From the NCBI GenBank assembly GCA_020343755.1, contig CP070810.1, positions 562,080 to 567,650 on the forward strand: a DNA stretch of 5,571 nt, written 5' to 3'. Under the pieces are notes generated by a model. That model searched no databases, was not told where the DNA came from, and was given only the letters and a program-made list of their open reading frames with translations. The position numbers and the translations under genes are program-made. Positions 1 to 4,996 of the stretch are shown piece by piece. Source of the stretch: Dehalococcoidia bacterium (GTDB taxonomy: Bacteria > Chloroflexota > Dehalococcoidia > Dehalococcoidales > E44-bin46). Every line of letters starts with the position of its first letter. The first letter of the stretch is position 1.

Positions 1-42
1 ATATGGTCTTAAGGTGAGGCAATCGGTCGGTCTAAGAATAAG

Positions 43-264
43 ATGAGATTTGGTCGTAAGAAAAAGGAAGAAAAACTTTATCAAGAATGGGCGAGGCATT
101 CTGCTCTTCCTCCCGAGGTTATCCCTCAAAAGGAAGCCCCCCGTGATGTACCAGTGAGGGAAGTAAAAAGCAAACGCCGCCCTCCCACCCTCTATATATT
201 GCTTGGGGTTGGTATAACTGTATTGTGTGTAGGATTAGCCCTTCTTTTTGTACCCTCCTGCTGA
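43..264 (+). CDS. small tail-anchored-like membrane protein, function unknown
   Basis: I do not recognise this 73-aa protein as a named family. The first 20 residues are very basic and charged (RFGRKKKEEK), and the middle is hydrophilic and proline-rich. A single hydrophobic segment at about residues 49-70 ends three residues before the C-terminus. The basic KSKRR cluster just before this segment predicts a cytoplasmic N-terminus with the C-terminal helix in the membrane, a tail-anchored layout. ATG at 43 is the only usual start codon after the in-frame TAA at 10-12. Its ribosome-binding site is poor: the best match, AAGGTGAGG at 11-19, lies 23 bases upstream, farther than usual. The gene converges on the GYD-domain gene with a 40-base gap. 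The sequence composition looks like real coding DNA, but the function cannot be read from it. Confidence 0.6.
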   Translation: MRFGRKKKEEKLYQEWARHSALPPEVIPQKEAPRDVPVREVKSKRRPPTLYILLGVGITVLCVGLALLFVPSC

Positions 265-304
265 CTGACTATCACACTGATATTAAGGTGCTAGTGCTAG
301 CTGA

Positions 305-592
305 CTAAAGCCCCGCCAGGAACTCGTCCCACGGTGTCGCCACTAGCGTCTCTGTCATTGAATGTCCATACGCTCGTATAATCATGGCTGCTTTCTCGAC
401 CTGCTTTGGATCATCGGACTCGATGATATCAACCACATCAAAGCGTCCCAAAGTCGAGTAGCTATCCTTCCAGGTAACTGCGGGGCATTCAGACTTAATC
501 TTTGCTGACACCTTCTCTGCCAGTTCTTTAAGGCTCCCTGGTTCTTGTAGCGCTTCGGGGGAAACTCGGCTAAGAATAATATACGTCGCCAT
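305..592 (-). CDS. GYD domain-containing protein
   Basis: This 95-aa protein resembles the GYD-domain family of small dimeric alpha/beta-barrel proteins, whose biochemical role is not established. It begins with a beta-strand (MATYIILSRVS), followed by a helix (about residues 19-34). The signature GRFDVVDI (49-56) is the family's G-(R)-Y-D motif with Phe in place of Tyr. A second helix (about 62-74) leads to a closing strand with TETLVATP (80-87), typical of the family. The length is normal, so the protein is probably complete. The ATG is well supported by an AGGAGGTG ribosome-binding site four bases upstream. A sigma70-like promoter lies about 35 bases upstream of the start. The gene appears monocistronic on the - strand. 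The family call is from remembered motifs. Confidence 0.82.
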   Translation of the reverse strand: MATYIILSRVSPEALQEPGSLKELAEKVSAKIKSECPAVTWKDSYSTLGRFDVVDIIESDDPKQVEKAAMIIRAYGHSMTETLVATPWDEFLAGL

Positions 593-628
593 GTGACACC
601 TCCTATTTATTTAAGATGTTGGGACCTG

Positions 629-658
629 AGTTTAGTTCTGATTCCCGCATTTTGTCAA
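629..658 (-). promoter_or_regulatory. predicted promoter of the GYD-domain gene
   Basis: On the - strand, a perfect -35 TTGACA (658-653) is followed by an 18-bp spacer and a -10 TAAACT (634-629, 4 of 6 consensus). Transcription would start near 622, giving a leader of about 30 bases that contains the AGGAGGTG ribosome-binding site. The position and orientation fit the gene ending at 305. Confidence 0.5.
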
Positions 659-827
659 TATCTAAAATAGAGTCGGGTAAACACCTTGCTCCTGCTATCT
701 TAGATGATTGGCCACTGTACACTAATCTAGTGACATAGAAGGAGATAGATTATTTGTGTGATGATGGTGTTGAGCAGAGCTCTTTGTGCAGAAGCAGCCG
801 GCAAAGAAAACAGGCGAAATTTGCAGG

Positions 828-855
828 TTTTTAATAGCCTAAGGCTATTATTTTT
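828..855 (+). terminator. hairpin with T-run, probable + strand intrinsic terminator
   Basis: A perfect 8-bp inverted repeat, TAATAGCC (832-839) and GGCTATTA (843-850), has a 3-base loop and is followed by five T's (851-855). A T-run also precedes it, so on the - strand the hairpin is followed by A's and would not terminate there. The stem has only three G-C pairs, so its strength is moderate. No gene on the + strand obviously needs it. Confidence 0.45.
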
Positions 856-878
856 GCCTCATGTTGTCTCAGTTGCCG

Positions 879-906
879 ATTATAGGCAGTACAATTGCCT
901 TGACAA
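879..906 (-). promoter_or_regulatory. predicted - strand promoter with perfect -10
   Basis: TTGTCA (906-901, 5 of 6) is followed by a 16-bp spacer and TATAAT (884-879, perfect). Transcription would begin near 872 and run toward the GYD gene, across about 280 bases without an open reading frame. The -35 overlaps the -35 of a + strand promoter, so the two are back to back. The spacer (885-899) has an imperfect dyad, GGCA...TGCC, which could be a regulator site. Confidence 0.4.
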
Positions 907-928
907 GCATTGAGACCTGTGCCATACT
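900..928 (+). promoter_or_regulatory. predicted + strand promoter for a small RNA
   Basis: A perfect TTGACA (900-905) is followed by a 17-bp spacer and CATACT (923-928, 4 of 6). The predicted start near 935 coincides with the first base of a 12-bp inverted repeat that would close the resulting transcript. An alternative -10, TACTAT at 925-930, would need a 19-bp spacer. Confidence 0.4.
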
Positions 929-934
929 ATCTCC

Positions 935-1052
935 GCCTCAGGTAACTGGAGTGGCAGTGATAGGTGGGGAAGAAGTGACTTAGTAGATGTAAATCGAAAG
1001 GGAACGACAGAACCAAATATCACGGGAAGCAAAGGTTACCTGAGGCATTTTT
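935..1052 (+). ncRNA. candidate structured small RNA, unknown class
   Basis: GCCTCAGGTAAC (935-946) pairs perfectly with GTTACCTGAGGC (1035-1046), so the 5' and 3' ends of a transcript of about 112 bases would form a 12-bp closing helix. A second nested helix is visible: GTGATA (957-962) with TATCAC (1017-1022), extended by GGT/ACC across an AAA bulge. The internal loop between the two helices is rich in purines on both sides. The 3' strand of the closing helix is followed by ATTTTTAT, as at an intrinsic terminator. A promoter ends exactly where needed. The candidate lies in the gap downstream of the convergent GAF/HPRT gene and stops before its stop codon. I do not recognise SRP RNA, 6S, 5S, tmRNA, RNase P or a common riboswitch in it. 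A small inverted-repeat DNA element is the main alternative. Confidence 0.35.
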
Positions 1053-1068
1053 ATAACGGGTTATCTTT

Positions 1069-2517
1069 TTAGGCAGCTACTGGTGGTAGTTCGCTTTTTG
1101 TTTTTGTCTCCTCGGGCTCGAGTACACCAATGAAGGGCAGGTTTCGGTACTCCTCCCTATAGTCCAGCCCATAGCCGACAACAAATTTGTCCGGCACCTT
1201 GAAGCCAACGTAATTGAGGTGTATGTCAGCTAGGCGGCGTACTGGCTTGTCCAGCAGAGTGCAAACCGCCAAGCTGCTTGGCCCCTTGGCCTTTAGGTGG
1301 TTGAGTATGTAGTTCAGCGTCATACCGGTATCCACAATGTCTTCTACCATCATAACATCTCTACCAGCCACACTAAGGTCCAGGTCTTTTACTATCTTAA
1401 CCACCGAACTATCCTTGCCGCCATAATAGGATATAGCCATGAAGTCTACGTCAACCGGAATAGTCATCTGCCGAATTAGGTCAGCCATGAAGCAGAAAAC
1501 GCCTCGCAAAACGCCTACCATAAGGGGGTGACGCTCAGCATAGTCCTTGGATATCTGCTCAGCTAGCTCCCGCGCCCTTTTTTGGATTTCAGCCGAGGAA
1601 TACAGCACTTGGCTGACACCATGACCGCGGAGTTGTGCCAACGGGCCGCAGCCATACTTTGCCAGCAAGCGCTCGAAGTCCCTCTTGTAAAGTAGAGTTA
1701 TGTTAACCTCAGGGTAAAGTTGCCTGAGGCGCCGTAGCTTACGATTCTTCTCTGTCACCAGGCTTTGCTTGAGGGTTGTGAGCTCTACATAGAGGTTAAG
1801 CCCCGGCAGGTAAAAATCCGGAGTGAACATCTCGGTTACCCTGTCCCCCTCCCAATTTAAGGTAAAGGATTGCGGCTCATATACCCATTCTATTTGGTAG
1901 AAATCCAGCAAATGAGCAAACTCCTCCTCGCTGGGATGGGCAAAGGTCACCGCACGAGCTTGTTGTAGTGTTGCGGTCTTGGTTTCCACCTGGTCCCTGT
2001 CTTGTTGGCTCGCCTTTATTTGACGCAACTCGCTGGTGTGAAGAGCTACCGCGGTCAGGTTAGCCATGGTGGTTACGAAGTTGACATCTTGGTTGCTAAA
2101 CTCGCTATGCTCTCTGGTGTAGACCCTGACGCTGCCCACCACTTCATTACCAATCAGTACTGGTATACCTAACATAGAGGCAATGCCAGCTTTAGTTGCC
2201 ATCTCGGGATACTGAACACGGCTATCCTGGCTGACATCGGTAATGATGACTGGTTCCCCCGTAACCACTTCAGCCAGGCTCTTATCGGCATCGAGCACGC
2301 CCTTGCGTATGTAGGACTGAGACAGCCCCCACGAGGTGCTATGTATCAGTTTCTTCCTGGCAGAATCAAGCAACATCAGTGAGACACCGGCCTTCATGGC
2401 CCGAGCTATACCTCGAACAATAGCATTCAAGGCATCCTTCAATGCCGTATCAGAATTAGCTATGGCTGCTGCCCTCCGCACTGCCTTATAGTATGCTTTT
2501 TCCTTGCTTACAGCCAA
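1069..2517 (-). CDS. GAF domain / PD-(D/E)XK-like / hypoxanthine phosphoribosyltransferase fusion
   Basis: This 482-aa protein has three parts. Residues ~10-160 form a GAF sensor domain (for example GIASMLGIPVLIGNEVVGSV at 111-130). A charged, probably helical linker covers ~162-188. Residues ~195-287 resemble the PD-(D/E)XK nuclease fold, with TPDFYLP (232-238) and VELTT (244-248); the usual ExK lysine is replaced by Thr247, so nuclease activity is doubtful. Residues ~302-467 are a full HPRT, which converts hypoxanthine or guanine plus PRPP to IMP or GMP in the cytoplasm. It shows LRGVF (338-341, 342), the PRPP loop VEDIVDTGMT (391-400), LLDKPVRR (421-428) and PDKFVVGYGLDY (442-453). Ordinary HPRTs are about 180 aa, so the added ~300 residues are the striking point. 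The start is a TTG with GGGAGG six bases upstream; the nearby ATG is in another frame and stops at once. It lies 73 bases after DAHP synthase and has its own possible promoter. Confidence 0.88.
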   Translation of the reverse strand: MAVSKEKAYYKAVRRAAAIANSDTALKDALNAIVRGIARAMKAGVSLMLLDSARKKLIHSTSWGLSQSYIRKGVLDADKSLAEVVTGEPVIITDVSQDSRVQYPEMATKAGIASMLGIPVLIGNEVVGSVRVYTREHSEFSNQDVNFVTTMANLTAVALHTSELRQIKASQQDRDQVETKTATLQQARAVTFAHPSEEEFAHLLDFYQIEWVYEPQSFTLNWEGDRVTEMFTPDFYLPGLNLYVELTTLKQSLVTEKNRKLRRLRQLYPEVNITLLYKRDFERLLAKYGCGPLAQLRGHGVSQVLYSSAEIQKRARELAEQISKDYAERHPLMVGVLRGVFCFMADLIRQMTIPVDVDFMAISYYGGKDSSVVKIVKDLDLSVAGRDVMMVEDIVDTGMTLNYILNHLKAKGPSSLAVCTLLDKPVRRLADIHLNYVGFKVPDKFVVGYGLDYREEYRNLPFIGVLEPEETKTKSELPPVAA

Positions 2518-2535
2518 TCCAACCCTCCCGATACC

Positions 2536-2565
2536 ATTGTGAGTGTGCTTAACTTTTTATGTCAA
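2536..2565 (-). promoter_or_regulatory. predicted promoter of the GAF/HPRT fusion gene
   Basis: TTGACA (2565-2560, perfect) is followed by an 18-bp spacer and CACAAT (2541-2536, 4 of 6). The start near 2529 would sit right at the GGGAGGG ribosome-binding site, giving a very short leader before the TTG start. Read-through from the upstream DAHP synthase gene remains possible because no terminator is visible in the 73-base gap. Confidence 0.38.
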
Positions 2566-2590
2566 CCTATTAGATTGCTTGGTCTAGTCA

Positions 2591-3607
2591 CTAGATATAT
2601 TTGCCCACCGACTTGGCAATTGACCTGAGCTCTTCCATCAACCTGGCAAAATCTGACGGTGTGAGGGACTGGAGACCATCAACCAGGGCTTCCTTCGGGT
2701 TGGGGTGAACTTCAATGAGAAGCCCATCGGCACCAGCAGCAACAGCTGCCTTGGCTATCGCCGGCACCAGTGAGTAGTGGCCAGCGGCGTGACTAGGGTC
2801 AACAATCACCGGCAAATGGCTGAATTTCTTGATTACAGCTATGGAAGAAATATCCAATGAAAAACGAGTGCTGTCCTCAAATGTTCTGATTCCCCTCTCG
2901 CAAAGAATGACTTGGTTATTTTCTCCTGCCAGTAAGTAGTCAGCGGCAGTAAGCCACTCGGTAACGGTACTCGAAAATCCGCGTTTCAAGACCACGGGGG
3001 ACTTACTCTTGCCGATAGCAGTTAGCAAGGCAAAGTTTTGCATATTTCGGGAACCAACTTGGAGGATATCGGCATACTTGGCTACCATGTTGACGTGGTG
3101 AGGGTCTACCGCTTCAGTGATTACAGGCATACCGTACCGCTCTTTAGCCCGTGCCAGCAATTCCAGCCCGACTTTCTCTAAGCCTTGAAAGCTAAAGGGA
3201 GAAGTACGTGGTTTGAAGGCACCACCGCGTAAGATACAGGCTCCGCACTCTTTTACTACCCTAGCTGCCTCCATAAGCTGCTCTTCACTTTCTACAGCAC
3301 AGGGTCCTGCCATGACTGCGATGCGCTTACCTCCGATCTCAATTCCATTTATGTAAACCAGGCTGGTTTCTGACTTAAATTCACGGGAAGCGAGCTTGTA
3401 TGGCTTCATAATGCGGGTTACTCTCTCCACCCCAGGGAGCACGGCAAAGGTATCTGTGGACAATTGTCCTGTATTGCTTCCCAGTATGGCGACCACCGTT
3501 TTGTCAGTGCCTAAGTTCAACTGGACGCCGAGTCCCAGTGACTTGGCTCTTTTCACTACGCCATCGATCTCCTCTGGGATGGTACCTGTTCTCATTTCAA
3601 CTATCAT
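2591..3607 (-). CDS. aroF: 3-deoxy-7-phosphoheptulonate (DAHP) synthase, class I-beta
   Basis: The enzyme condenses phosphoenolpyruvate with erythrose 4-phosphate to DAHP, the first committed step of the shikimate pathway, in the cytoplasm. At 338 aa it has the length of the Thermotoga-type enzyme. An N-terminal ferredoxin-like domain (~1-70) is the regulatory domain in that group and binds aromatic amino acids there. The barrel follows, with GPCAVES (101-107), KPRTSP (132-137), QVGSRNMQNF (183-192), LKRG (207-210), CERGIRTFE (236-244), DPSHAAG (270-276) and EVHPNP (299-304). The four metal ligands expected for the family, Cys103, His273, Glu299 and Asp310, are all present, so the enzyme should be active. 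The ATG at 3607 has AAAGGTGG about ten bases upstream. It starts 16 bases after the acetyltransferase stop, which suggests one transcript. The symbol aroF follows common usage for this family; aroG would also be seen. Confidence 0.95.
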   Translation of the reverse strand: MIVEMRTGTIPEEIDGVVKRAKSLGLGVQLNLGTDKTVVAILGSNTGQLSTDTFAVLPGVERVTRIMKPYKLASREFKSETSLVYINGIEIGGKRIAVMAGPCAVESEEQLMEAARVVKECGACILRGGAFKPRTSPFSFQGLEKVGLELLARAKERYGMPVITEAVDPHHVNMVAKYADILQVGSRNMQNFALLTAIGKSKSPVVLKRGFSSTVTEWLTAADYLLAGENNQVILCERGIRTFEDSTRFSLDISSIAVIKKFSHLPVIVDPSHAAGHYSLVPAIAKAAVAAGADGLLIEVHPNPKEALVDGLQSLTPSDFARLMEELRSIAKSVGKYI

Positions 3608-3623
3608 AACGTCTTAGCCACCT

Positions 3624-4142
3624 TTACAGGGACTTAGTGTAGTCTATAAGGTGTTCAGCCTTGAAGCCCATGTGCTCAAAGAAGCCCGTAAGGTCCTTGT
3701 CACGCCGTTCTATTCGCATGCGCACTGTCTCTATACCTTTGGCACGAAACTTATCACATAGGGCAGTGACCAATTTAGTGGCAATGCCCTTGCGCCAATA
3801 ATCTGGGTGAACACCAAGCACCGAGATTACGCCTACTTCGGGGGCAGTTTCGCCAACAGGCACAGTCCGACCAAGGATGAAGCCACGGACACGGCCTCTA
3901 ACCTCAGCTACCAGGCCAAGTTCAACGCGGGCTGCCATGTCTCTAGTGACAAAATTAACATAGCTGGTCGGTTGTGCCAAACGACGCATATCCTTGTCAA
4001 TGGCAAAAATATCTTCGGTGGTAATACTGGCGTAGGTAATAGCTTTCCCCATTGCCCTTATTTGCTGGTCAATGGCAAAGATAACATCAAAGTCCTCGAG
4101 AGTCATAGACCGGATTTTTATCTTGGCTTTGGGCTTGGTCAT
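3624..4142 (-). CDS. GNAT family N-acetyltransferase
   Basis: This is a GCN5-related acetyltransferase, which moves the acetyl group of acetyl-CoA to an amine; the substrate cannot be told. Residues are numbered from the longest possible start, TTG at 4166 (180 aa). Motif A is VISVLGVHPDYWRKGIATKL (113-132), with the acetyl-CoA loop RKGIAT. Motif B is DLTGFFEHMGFKAEH (158-172). Residues 29-52 and 53-76 form a 24-residue tandem repeat, both beginning IFAID and ending in T-x-D. I chose ATG at 4142 (172 aa): the TTG adds only MNYYIIYY, no ribosome-binding site precedes either start, and a TATAAT box at 4155-4150 would place the transcript start on or next to this ATG. Translation would then be leaderless. 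It is the first gene before DAHP synthase; a functional tie to aromatic synthesis is not evident. Confidence 0.85.
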   Translation of the reverse strand: MTKPKAKIKIRSMTLEDFDVIFAIDQQIRAMGKAITYASITTEDIFAIDKDMRRLAQPTSYVNFVTRDMAARVELGLVAEVRGRVRGFILGRTVPVGETAPEVGVISVLGVHPDYWRKGIATKLVTALCDKFRAKGIETVRMRIERRDKDLTGFFEHMGFKAEHLIDYTKSL

Positions 4143-4149
4143 ATAATAA

Positions 4150-4179
4150 ATTATATAATAGTTCAACGAGGAGGCGCAA
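4150..4179 (-). promoter_or_regulatory. predicted promoter of the GNAT-DAHP synthase unit, possibly leaderless
   Basis: A perfect TATAAT (4155-4150) lies seven bases upstream of the chosen ATG. The best -35 is TTGCGC (4179-4174, 3 of 6) with an 18-bp spacer. Since transcripts usually start about seven bases after the -10, the mRNA would begin within a base or two of the ATG at 4142. Confidence 0.42.
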
Positions 4180-4228
4180 TGGGCGTTACAAGAAGGCTGT
4201 CAAGAATTGGCTAGCCCCCAGCTGGCTC

Positions 4229-4299
4229 TTCTCTGCTCAGGAGGTGAACCGGGAGGTGCTGTCTCCATGCCTAGGGGCTGATGTTATGGTAGCAGAGAA
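4229..4299. repeat. 9-bp inverted repeat enclosing 53 bases
   Basis: TTCTCTGCT (4229-4237) and AGCAGAGAA (4291-4299) are perfect inverted copies. The enclosed bases contain GGAGGTG twice (4240-4246 and 4252-4258). The element lies between the GNAT promoter and the tRNA fragment. It could fold in either strand's RNA or be a regulator site; no T-run follows, so it is not a typical terminator. Confidence 0.3.
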
Positions 4300-4339
4300 C
4301 TTGACCCAGAGTCTTATTCCCTGCTCCCCTTTTTGAATA

Positions 4340-4385
4340 TGAGCCGCACAGGACTCGAACCTGCAACCGGCTGATTAAGATTCAA
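4340..4385 (-). pseudogene. 3' half of a tRNA, resembling tRNA-Lys(CTT); possible attachment-site remnant
   Basis: Read on the - strand, this segment has the 3' side of an anticodon arm (loop TCTTAA, stem TCAGC), a 5-base variable loop CGGTT, and a perfect T arm (stem GCAGG/CCTGT with loop TTCGAGT). It ends with an acceptor strand GCGGCTC and discriminator A at 4340. The anticodon read in this loop is CTT (Lys). The matching 5' half is absent: the 26 bases upstream give no D arm, only about three of seven acceptor pairs, and the anticodon stem has a mismatch and a G-T pair. The break in the anticodon loop, with everything 3' of it conserved, is the pattern left when an element integrates into a tRNA gene by tyrosine recombinase. 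A decayed tRNA gene is the alternative. Confidence 0.6.
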
Positions 4386-4439
4386 AAACCCGATGTCCCA
4401 TCCCATTGCCCCAAATAGCAGTGGGTGTCGTCGAGTTTG

Positions 4440-4480
4440 GCACTGAGCACAAGTATGTATCTGTCTGTGCCACTGAGTGC
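4440..4480. repeat. short direct and inverted repeats beside the tRNA fragment
   Basis: CACTGAG occurs at 4441-4447 and 4471-4477, exactly 30 bp apart. GCACA (4447-4451) and TGTGC (4466-4470) are inverted, as are GCACT (4440-4444) and AGTGC (4476-4480). Together they can fold as a nested hairpin or serve as protein-binding sites. Confidence 0.35.
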
Positions 4481-4500
4481 TGAGGCCTGCTAATCAGTTC

Positions 4501-4520
4501 GTTAGCAAAATGTTAGCAAA
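4501..4520. repeat. GTTAGCAAA direct repeat, 11-bp phased
   Basis: Two identical 9-bp copies, 4501-4509 and 4512-4520, start 11 bp apart, about one helical turn, so a bound protein would face the same side of the DNA. They lie just 3' of the tRNA-Pro gene and on the 5' side of the tRNA-Lys-like fragment. Short phased repeats like these are common arm-type sites of tyrosine recombinases; that role here is inferred. Confidence 0.4.
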
Positions 4521-4537
4521 CCAGTTTGAAACAGATG

Positions 4538-4611
4538 TCGGGGTGGCCGGATTTGAACCGGCGACCACCTGAACCCCATTCAGGTGCGCTACCAGGCTGC
4601 GCTACACCCCG
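4538..4611 (-). tRNA. tRNA-Pro (anticodon GGG)
   Basis: A complete 74-base cloverleaf is visible on the - strand. The acceptor stem CGGGGTG/CACCCCG is fully paired, with discriminator A. The D stem is GCGC/GCGC with loop AGCCTGGTA. The anticodon stem CCTGA/TCAGG has loop ATGGGGT, so the anticodon is GGG and the tRNA reads CCC and CCU (Pro). The T stem is GCCGG/CCGGC with loop TTCAAAT. The 3' CCA is not encoded (CAT follows), so it must be added after transcription. The gene stands alone on the - strand with its own likely promoter and no clear terminator. Confidence 0.96.
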
Positions 4612-4634
4612 ACTTGCTTTTAACGCTTTTAGTT

Positions 4635-4663
4635 ATATTAGCATAATCTATCTCTATGGGCAA
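4635..4663 (-). promoter_or_regulatory. predicted promoter of tRNA-Pro
   Basis: TTGCCC (4663-4658, 4 of 6) is followed by a 17-bp spacer and TAATAT (4640-4635, 4 of 6). The start would be near 4628, about 17 bases before the mature tRNA 5' end, a normal distance for a tRNA gene. Confidence 0.4.
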
Positions 4664-4689
4664 AGAGCCCCCGCTGGCGTCACTAACCT

Positions 4690-4962
4690 ATTCTTATTAG
4701 GGGGCAAGGGTATCTTGTCTCAACCTGAGCTGCAGTGACTAGCTGAATTTCTAGTTAAACGAGGTAAAAAGGTAACAATCGTGGATACAACTGAAGCGCT
4801 GGGAGAAGGGATGACGAAAGATGATCAGCTTCGATTATTTCCGTAGCTATATGAGAAAGGCGTAGCTAGGTTCACCGGGGTCAAATACGAGGAGATAACC
4901 GATAAAGGGCTAGTCATCACAACCAATGACGGAAAAAGTTAACCCTCAAGGTAGATACTATT
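4690..4962 (+). pseudogene. broken fragment of an FAD/NAD(P)-dependent oxidoreductase
   Basis: Read through its stops, this stretch encodes part of a pyridine nucleotide-disulphide oxidoreductase-type domain, like the C-terminal part of 2,4-dienoyl-CoA reductase/NADH:flavin oxidoreductases. A damaged glycine-rich turn (LLGGKG) is followed by LAEFLVKRGKKVTIVDT, the typical second strand of a dinucleotide-binding fold. Next come EALGEGM, LYEKGV, a helix/strand with YEEITDKGLVITTNDGK and, one frame over, LTLKVDTI. The lesions are TGA at 4736-4738, TAG at 4844-4846 (in a position where Trp, TGG, would fit) and a one-base deletion near 4938 that exposes TAA at 4940-4942. There is no start, and both ends of the parent gene (about 640 aa if of that family) are missing. 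The fragment ends where the trp promoter begins. The subfamily is uncertain. Confidence 0.68.
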
Positions 4963-4990
4963 TGACAAAAATCTGCTCTTCGGCTATACT
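4962..4990 (+). promoter_or_regulatory. promoter of the trp operon T-box leader
   Basis: TTGACA (4962-4967, perfect) is followed by a 17-bp spacer and TATACT (4985-4990, 5 of 6). The spacing is ideal and the start near 4997 leads straight into the T-box leader. The -35 overlaps the last base of the oxidoreductase remnant. Confidence 0.8.
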
Positions 4991-4996
4991 TATGTT

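Noticed and set aside
761..913. 50-codon + strand frame with AAGGAG upstream
   Set aside because: The spacing to the ATG is about 16 bases, the hairpin at 832-850 and the - strand promoter lie inside it, and the translation resembles no protein family.
935..1052. The candidate RNA as SRP RNA, 6S RNA or 5S rRNA
   Set aside because: The SRP GGAAG-type apical motif, the 6S central bubble layout and the conserved 5S loops are not visible; the size alone is not enough.
1061..1072. Small ATAAC/GTTAT hairpin as terminator of the GAF/HPRT gene
   Set aside because: The stem is only five A-T-rich pairs, and on the - strand it is followed by A's rather than T's.
1297..1479. 60-codon + strand frame
   Set aside because: It is a shadow antisense to the HPRT part of the fusion gene.
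3396..3617. 73-codon + strand frame
   Set aside because: It is a shadow antisense to the start of the DAHP synthase gene.
4198..4203. - strand TTGACA as the -35 of the GNAT promoter
   Set aside because: It is 42 bases from the TATAAT box, too far, and no -10 lies at 16-19 bases.
3807..4214. 135-codon + strand open frame
   Set aside because: It is antisense to the well-supported GNAT gene and has no recognisable protein features.
4179..4214. 11-codon + strand frame with a good GAGGAGG site before its ATG
   Set aside because: It is too short to support, no gene follows it on the + strand, and the GAGGAGG falls inside the - strand GNAT promoter region; probably chance.
4526..4738. 70-codon + strand open frame starting MKQMSGWPDLNRRPPEPHSG
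   Set aside because: Its first half is the antisense of the tRNA-Pro gene, a well-known kind of false protein call, and its end runs into the oxidoreductase remnant.
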